Assembly (NCBI RefSeq): GCF_006539525.1
Contig: NZ_BJNE01000001.1
Coordinates: 372,001-436,000, forward strand
Source of the DNA: Glutamicibacter nicotianae
GTDB lineage: Bacteria; Actinomycetota; Actinomycetes; Actinomycetales; Micrococcaceae
Reading direction: 5' to 3'
Length of the DNA: 64,000 nucleotides
The position numbers and the translations under genes were made by a program. Shown here in pieces: positions 9,310 through 17,000 of this stretch (its first letter is position 1; every line of letters starts with the position of its first letter). The notes below the pieces were generated by a model that was given only the letters and a program-made list of their open reading frames with translations, was not told the origin of the DNA and ran no database searches.

Positions 9310-9813
9310 TTATACCACCTGGTTGAGCCATCGTACAGGCGCATCTTCGCCCGCGTGGCGGAAGGGTTCAAGTTCTTCATCCCAGGGCTCGCCAAGGGCG
9401 ATGGACATTTCCTGGTAGAACACCGACGGGTTGCCGTCGCCTTTTTCATAGGCCCAGCGGATGCGTTCTTCACTGACCATGACATTGCCAGCGCAATCGA
9501 CAGTGGCGTGGAAGATACCGAGGTCAGGGGTTACGGACCAGCGGCTTCCGTCAGCCCCAGGGCTCGGGTCTTCGGTGATTTCGAATCGAAGGTGCTGCCA
9601 GCCGTGCATTTCGCTGGTCAGCAAGGCGCCGGTACCTTGGGTACCAACCCACTCGATTTCGGCGCGACAAAATCCGGGTGCGACGTGCTGTTCGGTCCAC
9701 TCCATCTTTACTGGAGTGCCGAGCACGGACCCGATTGCCCATTCCAGATGTGGGCATAGCGCTGCAGGGGCGGAATGAATATAAATCACGCCTCTGGTCA
9801 TCGGTGCAGACAT
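9310..9813 (-). CDS. DUF3145 domain-containing protein
   Basis: A 167-residue protein of the actinobacterial DUF3145 family (function unknown), recognised from MTRGVIYIHSAPAALCPHLEWA at the start and from the WHFE-type ITEDPSPGADGSRW centre. GGAGGA lies just upstream of the ATG at 9813. In Streptomyces a DUF3145 gene (SCO2391) follows fabF directly. Here it is about 1.5 kb away and on the opposite strand, with two small genes between. The link to fatty-acid synthesis is positional only. It is soluble, with no signal peptide. Confidence 0.88.
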   Translation of the reverse strand: MSAPMTRGVIYIHSAPAALCPHLEWAIGSVLGTPVKMEWTEQHVAPGFCRAEIEWVGTQGTGALLTSEMHGWQHLRFEITEDPSPGADGSRWSVTPDLGIFHATVDCAGNVMVSEERIRWAYEKGDGNPSVFYQEMSIALGEPWDEELEPFRHAGEDAPVRWLNQVV

Positions 9814-9954
9814 GCCATCCTCCGTTGCGGTGTTGATCGTCTTCCCCTACGTCAACATCGTTCCGGTGCCATCGCCGCCGATACTTCCATTTTGCCTGAT
9901 GATGAGGGCTTTCGCCACCCAGAAAGGCCATTTTCGCGGATTCATGCCAAATAG

Positions 9955-10950
9955 TCAGGCTCGCGGATGGGCTTGGCGATAGCTTTGCCTCAGCCGATCG
10001 ACCGAAACATGCGTATAGAGCTGGGTCGTTGCCAGTGAAGCGTGTCCGAGGAACTCCTGGACAGCACGCAAATCAGCCCCGCCATCAAGCAGATGGGTGG
10101 CCACGGTGTGCCGTAACGCGTGCGGACCGCTAGCAGCGGTATCCCCCAGCGATTCCAGCGCCTTGGAAATGACCTCTCGCGCTTGGCGCACGTTCAAGCG
10201 CGCACCGCGCACGCCGACAAGCAATGCCGCCTTGGCCTCCTGCCGGGCCAAGACCTTGCGATGGGAGCGGATCCACGCGATGATCACGCGCTCTGCAGGC
10301 TTACCGAAAGGAACAACCCGTTCCTTATTTCCCTTGCCAAGAACCTTCAGGGTACGTCGTTCGAAGTCGATGTCGTCCACGTCCAGGGCCACGAGCTCGC
10401 TGATGCGCAATCCGGACGCGTATAGCAGCTCCGCGATGACCTTGTCGCGTGCCGCTACCGCCTGGCTCCTGGCATCCGGGCCTGATTCCGCTGCGCTTTC
10501 GCTATCGCCTGCACCGGCAGTCACCTCAGTTTTTTCGGAGAGCAGGCGATCGATCTGGCTTGGCTGCAAAACGTGCGGAAGCCGCCGCTCCTTCTTGGGC
10601 GCGGCCAGCCGCAAAGCGGGGTCGGTGTCGATCAATTGGTGCTTCAGCGCCCATGCGAAGAAATTCTTCACCGCAGAGATCCGCCGGGCCAAGGTAGTTC
10701 GGGAAACCTGCGCTTCGTGAAGCTGGGCCAACCAGTCGCGGAGCATCTCGACCGTAATCTGCTTGAGGCTCGGATCCTGGGACTGGTGCTGCAGGAACTG
10801 GCCAAGGTTGCGCAAGTCCACGTCGTAGGCTCGCAGAGTATTAGCGCTTCGGCCGCGTTCGCGTTGCAGGTACTCCAGGTAATCCGCAACCGGCTCGGCG
10901 AACTTTGCCGACAGCGCAGTGCTGGTGTGCGTCGTTGGTTCTTGCTTCAT
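9955..10950 (-). CDS. xerC: Tyrosine recombinase XerC
   Basis: A 331-residue site-specific recombinase that with XerD resolves chromosome dimers at dif. All catalytic residues are visible: Arg182 (ASGLRISEL), Lys206 (LGKGNKERVVPF), His277 and Arg280 (HALRHTVATHLL), His303 (FLGHASL) and Tyr312 (TQLYTHV). The N-terminal SAM-like domain covers about residues 18-105. Odd: a Ser/Ala/Gly/Glu-rich insert of about 25 residues (about 141-166) lies between the N-terminal and catalytic domains. Start codons are GTG 10953 or ATG 10950; neither has a good ribosome site. It is housekeeping in context (next to dprA), not a mobile-element integrase. Confidence 0.93.
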   Translation of the reverse strand: MKQEPTTHTSTALSAKFAEPVADYLEYLQRERGRSANTLRAYDVDLRNLGQFLQHQSQDPSLKQITVEMLRDWLAQLHEAQVSRTTLARRISAVKNFFAWALKHQLIDTDPALRLAAPKKERRLPHVLQPSQIDRLLSEKTEVTAGAGDSESAAESGPDARSQAVAARDKVIAELLYASGLRISELVALDVDDIDFERRTLKVLGKGNKERVVPFGKPAERVIIAWIRSHRKVLARQEAKAALLVGVRGARLNVRQAREVISKALESLGDTAASGPHALRHTVATHLLDGGADLRAVQEFLGHASLATTQLYTHVSVDRLRQSYRQAHPRA

Positions 10951-10983
10951 CACTATTGAGAATACCCCCAGCTGCTTCTCTGG

Positions 10984-12228
10984 CTAGTTCTGGCGCACCA
11001 GCTTCCAGGTCAAGCCATCGGTAGCGGCCATGTCCAGCGACTCCAACCGGTTGATGGCCCGGAGCGTCTTGATCAGTGGCACGCCACTGCGCGCCGAGAT
11101 TTCATCGACCAGCATCCCTTTGGCGAAGGACATCGTGTCGTACACCATGCCTTCATCTTTGCTCAGGTTGTCAGTAAGGCGCGGCTGGGCTTTGGAACTG
11201 GGCGACTCTGTTTGGCGATGCTGGCCCAGCAGGCCCAGTGCGTCTTGCGGACTGGCAAGCAACGCCGCACTGCCCTCCGCAATCAAGCGATGGCATCCTG
11301 CCGAGTTGGGAGCGAAAACACTGCCTGGAACAGCTGCAACATCGCGTCCGAGCTCGACCGCATGGCTGGCGGTGTTCAGCGCACCGGAACGGTGGCGCGC
11401 TTCGCTGATGATGACTAGCCTGCTCAATGCGGCGATCAGCCGGTTGCGGTTCAGGAAGCGGAAGCGAGCGGATGTGGTCCCGGGCGGCACCTCGGATATC
11501 AGCACGCCGCGGGCAATAATCTGGTTCAGGAGATTGCTGTTGCCCGAAGGGTAAAGCCGATCGATGCCACCAGCCATAACGGTGATCGTTGGCGGACCCG
11601 GGTGCTGCCAATCCTCCACGCTCAGCGCTGCACGGTGCGCGCTGGCATCAATGCCGTAGGCGCCGCCCGAGACGACGGTATACCCACTCAATGCCAATGT
11701 CCGGCCAAGATCAAAGGTGACTTGATCACCGTAGTCGCTGGCGTCGCGTGAGCCGACGATGGAAACGTTGCTGGCCAGCTCTTGGCCTTCAAGCAGCTGG
11801 GGGTTTGCCGATCGCCACCATAGGCACAGCGGACGACCGAGATGCAGGTCGGCTAGCTGACGTGGCCAGGCGGCATCGGTGGGGATCAGCAGTCCTCCGC
11901 CAACCCGAGCGGCGGCATCCAGGGCGCCCACCGGGTTGCTCAGCGGCAGGCGTTTCCGCCATCGGGTCAGCGCCACTTTCAGGTCTTGCGCGGAATCCCC
12001 GGAAGGGTGGAATCCCAGGATTCCGTCCACTGGAAGCTTGAGCGCAGACGGATAGAAATCCTCTCGCTGGATCAAGCGCAGCAACTCCTGTGTGCTCATG
12101 AGTTCCAGCAGGGCCGTGGCCACGTAGTCGTTGGGCTCTATGAGCTGGTTCAAGTGAGCATAGACCCGACGCTCCTGGGAGCTTGGGGTCACCGATCCCC
12201 CGGCAGTGTTCGTATTACTGGAAGTCAT
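10984..12228 (-). CDS. dprA: DNA-processing protein DprA
   Basis: A 414-residue protein that binds incoming single-stranded DNA and loads RecA during transformation; it is also kept in many bacteria not known to be competent. The Rossmann-like core begins SIVGSRDASDYG, continues with SGGAYGIDASAHRAAL and MAGGIDRLYPSGN, and ends with a winged-helix-like C-terminal domain (about residues 350-410). The ATG at 12228 is used because it lies 8 bp after the comM stop with AGGTAAGG between; longer readings overlap comM. It sits in the comM-dprA-xerC order common in Micrococcales. Confidence 0.94.
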   Translation of the reverse strand: MTSSNTNTAGGSVTPSSQERRVYAHLNQLIEPNDYVATALLELMSTQELLRLIQREDFYPSALKLPVDGILGFHPSGDSAQDLKVALTRWRKRLPLSNPVGALDAAARVGGGLLIPTDAAWPRQLADLHLGRPLCLWWRSANPQLLEGQELASNVSIVGSRDASDYGDQVTFDLGRTLALSGYTVVSGGAYGIDASAHRAALSVEDWQHPGPPTITVMAGGIDRLYPSGNSNLLNQIIARGVLISEVPPGTTSARFRFLNRNRLIAALSRLVIISEARHRSGALNTASHAVELGRDVAAVPGSVFAPNSAGCHRLIAEGSAALLASPQDALGLLGQHRQTESPSSKAQPRLTDNLSKDEGMVYDTMSFAKGMLVDEISARSGVPLIKTLRAINRLESLDMAATDGLTWKLVRQN

Positions 12229-12236
12229 GACCTTAC

Positions 12237-13793
12237 CTAGCTGCTTTCCAAGTTCTGGCGGAGATGACCGGCGATGGCCAAATCGTCCGCGGTCGGTGCT
12301 GTGTGTTCCTGATGATCTGCCACAGTCCACGCGACCCTCAAGAGGCGGTGGATTGCCCGGGCAGAGAGCCCGCGCCGCGTGGCAAGCTGCTCAAGCGCCG
12401 CCCGCGTCCTGGCCGGGTAGTCCAGCTCATTCTTGAGGATTTGCGTTGGAATCTGCGCGTTGCAGGCAATTGAGAACTTTCCCAGCCGAGCCTGGCTGCG
12501 TGCTCGGGTGGCCACGACTCGTTCACGAACCTGAGCACTGGATTCGTTCGGTGCCGAGTTCAGCAGCTGGGCTTGCGGAACCGGGTTGACCCTGACCTGC
12601 AGATCGACACGGTCGAGAATCGGTCCCGAGAGCCGGGCGAAGTAGCGCCGGCGAGCCATGGGAGTGCAGGTGCATCCGGTACCGGTTCCGAAATTCTTTC
12701 CGCAGGGACACGGGTTGGAGGCCATGATGAGTTGGAAACGGGCCGGCAGACGCTGGTGCCCTCGGATCCGCGCAAGGTTGATATACCCTTCTTCGATCGG
12801 TTGGCGCAGCGCATCGAGTACGCCTGTATGGAATTGCGCTGCTTCATCGAGGAACAGGATGCCGTGGTGGGCGCGCGTAATGGCGCCGGGAATCAGTTGT
12901 GCTGTTCCACCGCCAATCAGCGCTGATCGGGACGCGGTGTGGTGCGGTGCGACAAAAGGCGGCGTGCGTTGCAACTGGTCCAGTTCACCGGCACCTCCCC
13001 GGGTAATGGAATGCACCGCTGTGGCTTCGAGAGCCTGGAGATCATCCAAAGGCGGCATGATTGTCGGCAGGCATTTGGCCAGCATGGTTTTTCCGGCGCC
13101 GGCCGGCCCAACCATGATCAGGTGGTGTCCCCCGGCCGCTGCCAATTCCAGTGCGAGCCGTGCTTCCTGTTGCCCGTTGACCAGGCCCAGATCCACCTCG
13201 TCGGCAGCGGCTCCGACGGCATGCCCACCAGTTTGGTTAGCTGATTGCGGTGGCCGGTGGCGCAGGTAGGTAGTAATTTGATCCTTTGCCGCTCCACAGA
13301 ACGCCATGACCTGCCCGAGGTGGCGCAGCGCAATGACCTCTACGCCACCCACCAGCCGGGCTTCCGCTCCGTTCTCTTCGGCCACGATCACCTGGTCAAG
13401 TCCATGGGCGCGAGCCAGTTGCACGGCTGGCAGCACCCCAGGTACCGGCCTCAAGGTGCCATCCAGGCCGAGTTCTGCCATGTACAGGGTGCTTGCTGAA
13501 GCGAACAGTTGCTGATCAGCGGCCAAGGCGGCAATGACGATGGCAAGGTCAAAAGCTGACCCGTATTTCGGCAGCGTGGCCGGGGATAAATTGACCGTCA
13601 GCTTTCGGTTGGCTAGCGGGATTCCTGAATTCCGTGCCGCTGCCTTGATCCGTTCGCGGGCCTCGCTCAAGGATGCGTCGGGCAAACCCAGCAGGACGAA
13701 TCCCGGGATGCCGTTGCCTAGGTCGGCTTCGACTTCCACCAAGGAAGCGCTGACCCCGTGCAGGGCCACGGCACTGGTTCGAGCGGTACTCAT
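12237..13793 (-). CDS. comM: YifB/ComM-family Mg-chelatase-like AAA+ ATPase
   Basis: A 518-residue AAA+ protein. ComM is a branch-migration helicase that extends recombination during transformation. The Lon-protease-like N-terminal domain covers about residues 1-170. Walker A is GPAGAGKT (229-236) and Walker B is GILFLDEAAQF. A Cys-rich CPCG...CTCT loop follows, then the Mg_chelatase C-terminal domain. The start overlaps the yraN stop by 4 nt (ATGA), so translation is probably coupled. It forms an operon with yraN upstream and dprA downstream. Confidence 0.95.
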   Translation of the reverse strand: MSTARTSAVALHGVSASLVEVEADLGNGIPGFVLLGLPDASLSEARERIKAAARNSGIPLANRKLTVNLSPATLPKYGSAFDLAIVIAALAADQQLFASASTLYMAELGLDGTLRPVPGVLPAVQLARAHGLDQVIVAEENGAEARLVGGVEVIALRHLGQVMAFCGAAKDQITTYLRHRPPQSANQTGGHAVGAAADEVDLGLVNGQQEARLALELAAAGGHHLIMVGPAGAGKTMLAKCLPTIMPPLDDLQALEATAVHSITRGGAGELDQLQRTPPFVAPHHTASRSALIGGGTAQLIPGAITRAHHGILFLDEAAQFHTGVLDALRQPIEEGYINLARIRGHQRLPARFQLIMASNPCPCGKNFGTGTGCTCTPMARRRYFARLSGPILDRVDLQVRVNPVPQAQLLNSAPNESSAQVRERVVATRARSQARLGKFSIACNAQIPTQILKNELDYPARTRAALEQLATRRGLSARAIHRLLRVAWTVADHQEHTAPTADDLAIAGHLRQNLESS

Positions 13794-14152
13794 GAGTGCA
13801 CATTTTCATGCAGGTTGCAGTCGAATCCGGTCGCCGTCGCGTAGACCTCGACGACATCCACGCGAACTTCGGGCAGAAACAGGCGATGGGTGCGGGCCCA
13901 GAAGAGAAGCAGCTTGTTGAGCCGGCGAAACTTGGCCGGGGTGATCGCGTCGAAGCCGGAACCGAAGCGTTGCGACGACCGCGTTTTAACCTCGACAGCC
14001 ACGATCTGGCCATTTCCAGCCCGCGCTACCAGATCCAGCTCCCCTGCCGGGCATCGCCAATTGCGATCGAGGATTTCGTAGTGCTGTCCTGCGAGAAATG
14101 CGGCGGCGGCTCGTTCCCCGTCGGCACCTAGCCGTTGTTTCTCGGTCTGCAT
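13790..14152 (-). CDS. YraN (UPF0102) family nuclease-like protein
   Basis: A 120-residue protein of UPF0102, a predicted endonuclease-fold family. The conserved GADGERAAAAFL, the AGELDLVAR segment and VAVEVKTRSS give the D-x(n)-E-x-K pattern of the restriction-endonuclease-like fold (Asp in ELDLV, Glu and Lys in EVK). A GAGGAG ribosome site precedes the ATG at 14152. It is first in the yraN-comM-dprA set. The biological role is not established. Confidence 0.92.
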   Translation of the reverse strand: MQTEKQRLGADGERAAAAFLAGQHYEILDRNWRCPAGELDLVARAGNGQIVAVEVKTRSSQRFGSGFDAITPAKFRRLNKLLLFWARTHRLFLPEVRVDVVEVYATATGFDCNLHENVHS

Positions 14153-14254
14153 GCTTGCTCCTCGATGTCTATGATCCGTTATGGAAACATCGTCGGAGAT
14201 TCATAAGCCACGGCAGCAGCACGGGCCGCGGAATGTGGATATCTCGTTGCCAAC

Positions 14255-14296
14255 GAGAAAGCCAGCCCTGTTCTGGAAACAGAGCCGGCTCTCGGA
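14255..14296 (-). terminator. Probable terminator after DUF2469 gene
   Basis: An imperfect hairpin, AAAGCCAGCCCTGTT with AACAGAGCCGGCT, lies just downstream of the minus-strand DUF2469 stop. On the minus strand it ends in CTTTCTCG, a short pyrimidine tail. Confidence 0.5.
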
Positions 14297-14313
14297 TACC
14301 TATGCAGCTTGAG

Positions 14314-14634
14314 CTAGTTTCCCAGTCCGTCTTTGGGAATCTGGAACTCGTCGGGGTTGAGTTCTTCGACGTTGACGTCCTTGAACGTCAGCACCTTGAC
14401 GGACTTCACGAAGCGGCCTTGGCGGTAGATGTCCCAAACCCACGCGTCCGTGAGGTTCAGCTCGAAGTACACTTCCCCGGCATTGGACAGGGTCTTCACG
14501 TCCACCTGGTTGGCCAGGTAGAAGCGGCGTTCGGTCTCGACCACGTAATTGAACAGCCCCACCACGGTCTTATACTCGCGGTACAGCTGCAGTTCCATGT
14601 CGGACTCGTAGTTTTCCAGGTCGTCGGCAGCCAT
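14314..14634 (-). CDS. DUF2469 domain-containing protein
   Basis: A 106-residue actinobacterial conserved protein (DUF2469, homologous to mycobacterial Rv2901c), recognised from AADDLENYESDMELQLYREY and the FKYVVETERRFYLAN-like centre. It has no signal peptide or membrane segment and its function is unknown. It directly follows rnhB: the rnhB stop and this start overlap as TGATG (ATG 14634), or GTGA if the GTG at 14637 is used. Translational coupling is likely. The conserved rnhB-DUF2469 pairing supports the call. Confidence 0.92.
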   Translation of the reverse strand: MAADDLENYESDMELQLYREYKTVVGLFNYVVETERRFYLANQVDVKTLSNAGEVYFELNLTDAWVWDIYRQGRFVKSVKVLTFKDVNVEELNPDEFQIPKDGLGN

Positions 14635-15359
14635 CACTTTGCTTTCTTTGTCGTGGCTTCACCTTGGGCCTGATCAGCGCCCGAAGTCAAGTTCCAGCTC
14701 TTTCGGTGGTAGTCGCAGGGACCCTGTACGACAATCGCGGCACGATGCGCTGCGGTGGCATAGCCCTTGTTGATCTCCCAACCGAAGTACGGATGCTCCG
14801 TGGCCAGGCCTACCATGATGCCGTCACGTTCGACCTTGGCCAGTATGGATGCACCGGCGATAGCCTGGCAGGTCATGTCCCCCTTCACGATGGTAGCCAC
14901 GGGGATATGCAGGCCGACGGGCTCGCGGTCATCGGCCAGGATATCGAACAGGTCCCGTTCGGGCGCGGTCAGCCAGTCGTAGCTGCCATCCAGAAGCGCC
15001 GCTTCAGGCTGGACGGCGCACTGCGCCATGGCCCGTGATCCGGCCAGGCGCAGGGCTCCAGTGACACCGAGCGCGTCGATTTCAGCTGCCGAGGCATGCC
15101 CCACGCCATAGCCGACGGCCCATTGGCGCACTGGGTCAACCAGTGCCATCCGGGTGTCCGGGCTCAGGAGCTTGGAATCGCGCAGTTCAGGGAATTCGGT
15201 GACTTGCTGGATATCGATCACTGTCATTCCGACGGTAATCGGACCAGCCAGCGCGCCGCGTCCCACCTCATCGACTGCGGCGATGTAGCGGACGCCATGT
15301 CTGGCGGCCAGGGCGCGCTCGTGTTCGAGTGTGGTTGCCTTGCTCTTGGAATCAGCCAT
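14634..15359 (-). CDS. rnhB: Ribonuclease HII
   Basis: A 241-residue endonuclease that removes RNA primers and misincorporated ribonucleotides from DNA. The metal-binding motif AAVDEVGRGALAGP (Asp and Glu near residues 30-31) opens the catalytic domain, and KGDMTCQAIAGASILAKVERD carries further conserved acidic and basic residues. The C-terminus includes HPYFGWEINKGYATAAH, typical of RNase HII. It lies 11 bp downstream of lepB and overlaps the DUF2469 start. Confidence 0.96.
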   Translation of the reverse strand: MADSKSKATTLEHERALAARHGVRYIAAVDEVGRGALAGPITVGMTVIDIQQVTEFPELRDSKLLSPDTRMALVDPVRQWAVGYGVGHASAAEIDALGVTGALRLAGSRAMAQCAVQPEAALLDGSYDWLTAPERDLFDILADDREPVGLHIPVATIVKGDMTCQAIAGASILAKVERDGIMVGLATEHPYFGWEINKGYATAAHRAAIVVQGPCDYHRKSWNLTSGADQAQGEATTKKAK

Positions 15360-15370
15360 GTGCAGGTACG

Positions 15371-16096
15371 CTACTCAGCCACTGGGTGCGGGACATCGGA
15401 GAAGACTTCTTCATGGGAGTCGATGGTGCCCCAGCGCGAAGTAGGCCACGAGATCACCGAAGCTCGGCCTTGGACGGATTCGATGTCGACGAAGCCGCCT
15501 TGGCGGTCGGCGTGGAAGCGGGAATCCGCGCTGGCTGCACGGTGATCGCCCATCACCCAGAGCTTTCCTTCTGGGACGGTCACCTTGAATTCCATATCTG
15601 ATGGGCTGTCTCCGTCGTAGATGTACGGCTCGTCGATGGGCTCGCCATTGATCGTGATGGCACCTTCTGCGGTGCAGCATTCCACGGTGTCACCGGGCAT
15701 GCCGATGATGCGCTTGACCAGGTACTGCTCGTCGGCCGCGGGAAGCACGCCGACAAAGGAAAGCACGTTCTGTAATGCGGTGGGGTACTCGGTCAGCGGC
15801 GGCAGCCACTCCTGGTCATCTCGGAATACGACGACATCTCCGCGTTCCAGGTCGAAAGGACCGGGAACCATGAGGTTGGCGAAAATCCTGTCGTCGACCT
15901 CGAGAGTATGCTCCATGGAGCCGGATGGGATGTAGTAGGCACGGAAGAAGAAGGTCTTGATCACAAATGAGAGCAACAGCGCGATCGCGATAATGATGAC
16001 AATCTCGCGAACGAAGCGCCATAGTTTGTAAAGTGGTCCCCGGCTTCGAGGAGTCTCTGCTGATGCTGCACTCACGATTCGATTAGTGCCTTCCAT
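15371..16096 (-). CDS. lepB: Type I signal peptidase
   Basis: A 241-residue membrane protease that removes signal peptides from exported proteins. One N-terminal membrane helix (about residues 31-49) precedes the catalytic region: Ser60 in PSGSMEHTL and Lys128 in LVKRIIGMPGD. The conserved WVMGDHRAASADSR box E is present. A Cys pair (VECCTAEGA) follows box D, as in the second signal peptidase at 19598. It is the first gene of a lepB-rnhB-DUF2469 run. Confidence 0.95.
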   Translation of the reverse strand: MEGTNRIVSAASAETPRSRGPLYKLWRFVREIVIIIAIALLLSFVIKTFFFRAYYIPSGSMEHTLEVDDRIFANLMVPGPFDLERGDVVVFRDDQEWLPPLTEYPTALQNVLSFVGVLPAADEQYLVKRIIGMPGDTVECCTAEGAITINGEPIDEPYIYDGDSPSDMEFKVTVPEGKLWVMGDHRAASADSRFHADRQGGFVDIESVQGRASVISWPTSRWGTIDSHEEVFSDVPHPVAE

Positions 16097-16169
16097 TGTC
16101 GCGTGTTATCCCCATCTTACGTGCCGAATCAGGCGCAACGTATCATTGCACGGCTACGGCCAGTTGCTC

Positions 16170-16222
16170 CGGAACGCGCCAACGGCCAGTCCCGGCGAAG
16201 GGACTGGCCGTTGGCGCGACCG
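16170..16222 (-). terminator. Long perfect terminator-like hairpin
   Basis: A 19-bp perfect stem: 16175-16193 pairs with 16200-16218 around GGCGAA. It lies between the end of the lipoprotein gene and lepB. There is no clear T-run on the minus strand, but the stem strength and position suggest that it ends the lipoprotein transcript. Confidence 0.7.
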
Positions 16223-16239
16223 AGACAGCGGAGTCTGGG

Positions 16240-16827
16240 CTACTGGGTGGCTGCTGGCGTCATGATGCCGCCGCTCTCCTTGTAGTCCACAGGGATTTCG
16301 CCGATGGGCTTCTCATCGTCGATCAGCTTTTCGACAGCTTCGAGCTGGCTCTTGTCCACCGACAAGGTGATTCCCCCGGTCTCAGGATTCAGCGTGTAGG
16401 CATGGATGGCGTTGCGCACAGGGTTTTCCTGCTTGCTTTGCCACTTCATGATTTCGGCGATTGCCGAGCGGAGTTCTTCGCTGCTGAATTGGACCAGGTG
16501 CCCGACGGCACCGGCTTCTTCAATGGTGGATAGCTGTTCTTCGCTGGTCGTTGAAACGTTCAGCTTCCCGTCCTTGATCCAGCCTTGGACGTAGTCGTCG
16601 CCCAATGCTTCGGAAAGCTGGTCATTGGTTTGGAGCAGTGTATCTTGGTCCACGGCATTCTCACTTGAATTGTCTGTTTGCTGCGAGGATTCCGATGCCG
16701 TAGCGCTTGCCGAAGGCTGCGTGCCTGGATCGGTTCCCTGTCCGCAGCCGGTAAGCAAAAGTGCAGCCATGGCGGCGGTAGATGCCAGCATGATTGGCGT
16801 GCGTGAAGTTCTAGCATTCGAATTCAT
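16240..16827 (-). CDS. Putative lipoprotein, unrecognised family
   Basis: A 195-residue exported lipoprotein. A signal peptide of about 27 residues ends in the lipobox LLTGC (Cys28). Behind it is a Ser/Thr/Gln-rich linker (to about residue 60) and then a mixed charged domain with no motif I recognise (WIKDGKLNVSTTSEEQ is near its centre). It resembles no enzyme. It lies between lepB and the secreted protease, each in its own transcription unit, so its role cannot be read from context. Confidence 0.75.
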   Translation of the reverse strand: MNSNARTSRTPIMLASTAAMAALLLTGCGQGTDPGTQPSASATASESSQQTDNSSENAVDQDTLLQTNDQLSEALGDDYVQGWIKDGKLNVSTTSEEQLSTIEEAGAVGHLVQFSSEELRSAIAEIMKWQSKQENPVRNAIHAYTLNPETGGITLSVDKSQLEAVEKLIDDEKPIGEIPVDYKESGGIMTPAATQ

Positions 16828-16923
16828 AATTTACACCTCGGTGGTATTCACGTTGCCGCAACGATCTTAGCTATCAGGCTAGTGCTAATTTCGTAGAGCA
16901 ACCAAGGAGCTACATGTGTGCCA

Positions 16924-16970
16924 AGTAAAAATGCCCCGCTACTTGTTCCAAAGTAGCGGGGCACTTTCAG
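16924..16970 (-). terminator. Rho-independent terminator of protease gene
   Basis: The stem TGCCCCGCTACTT (16932-16944) pairs with AAGTAGCGGGGCA (16951-16963). Read on the minus strand it is followed by TTTTTAC, a classical terminator after the protease gene. Confidence 0.92.
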
Positions 16971-17000
16971 CAGGATCTATTCCCGTGGGTCAAGAATCCC

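Noticed and set aside
9955-10950. Phage or island integrase
   Set aside because: Length, full XerC motif set and the dprA/comM neighbourhood mark it as housekeeping XerC; no att sites seen.
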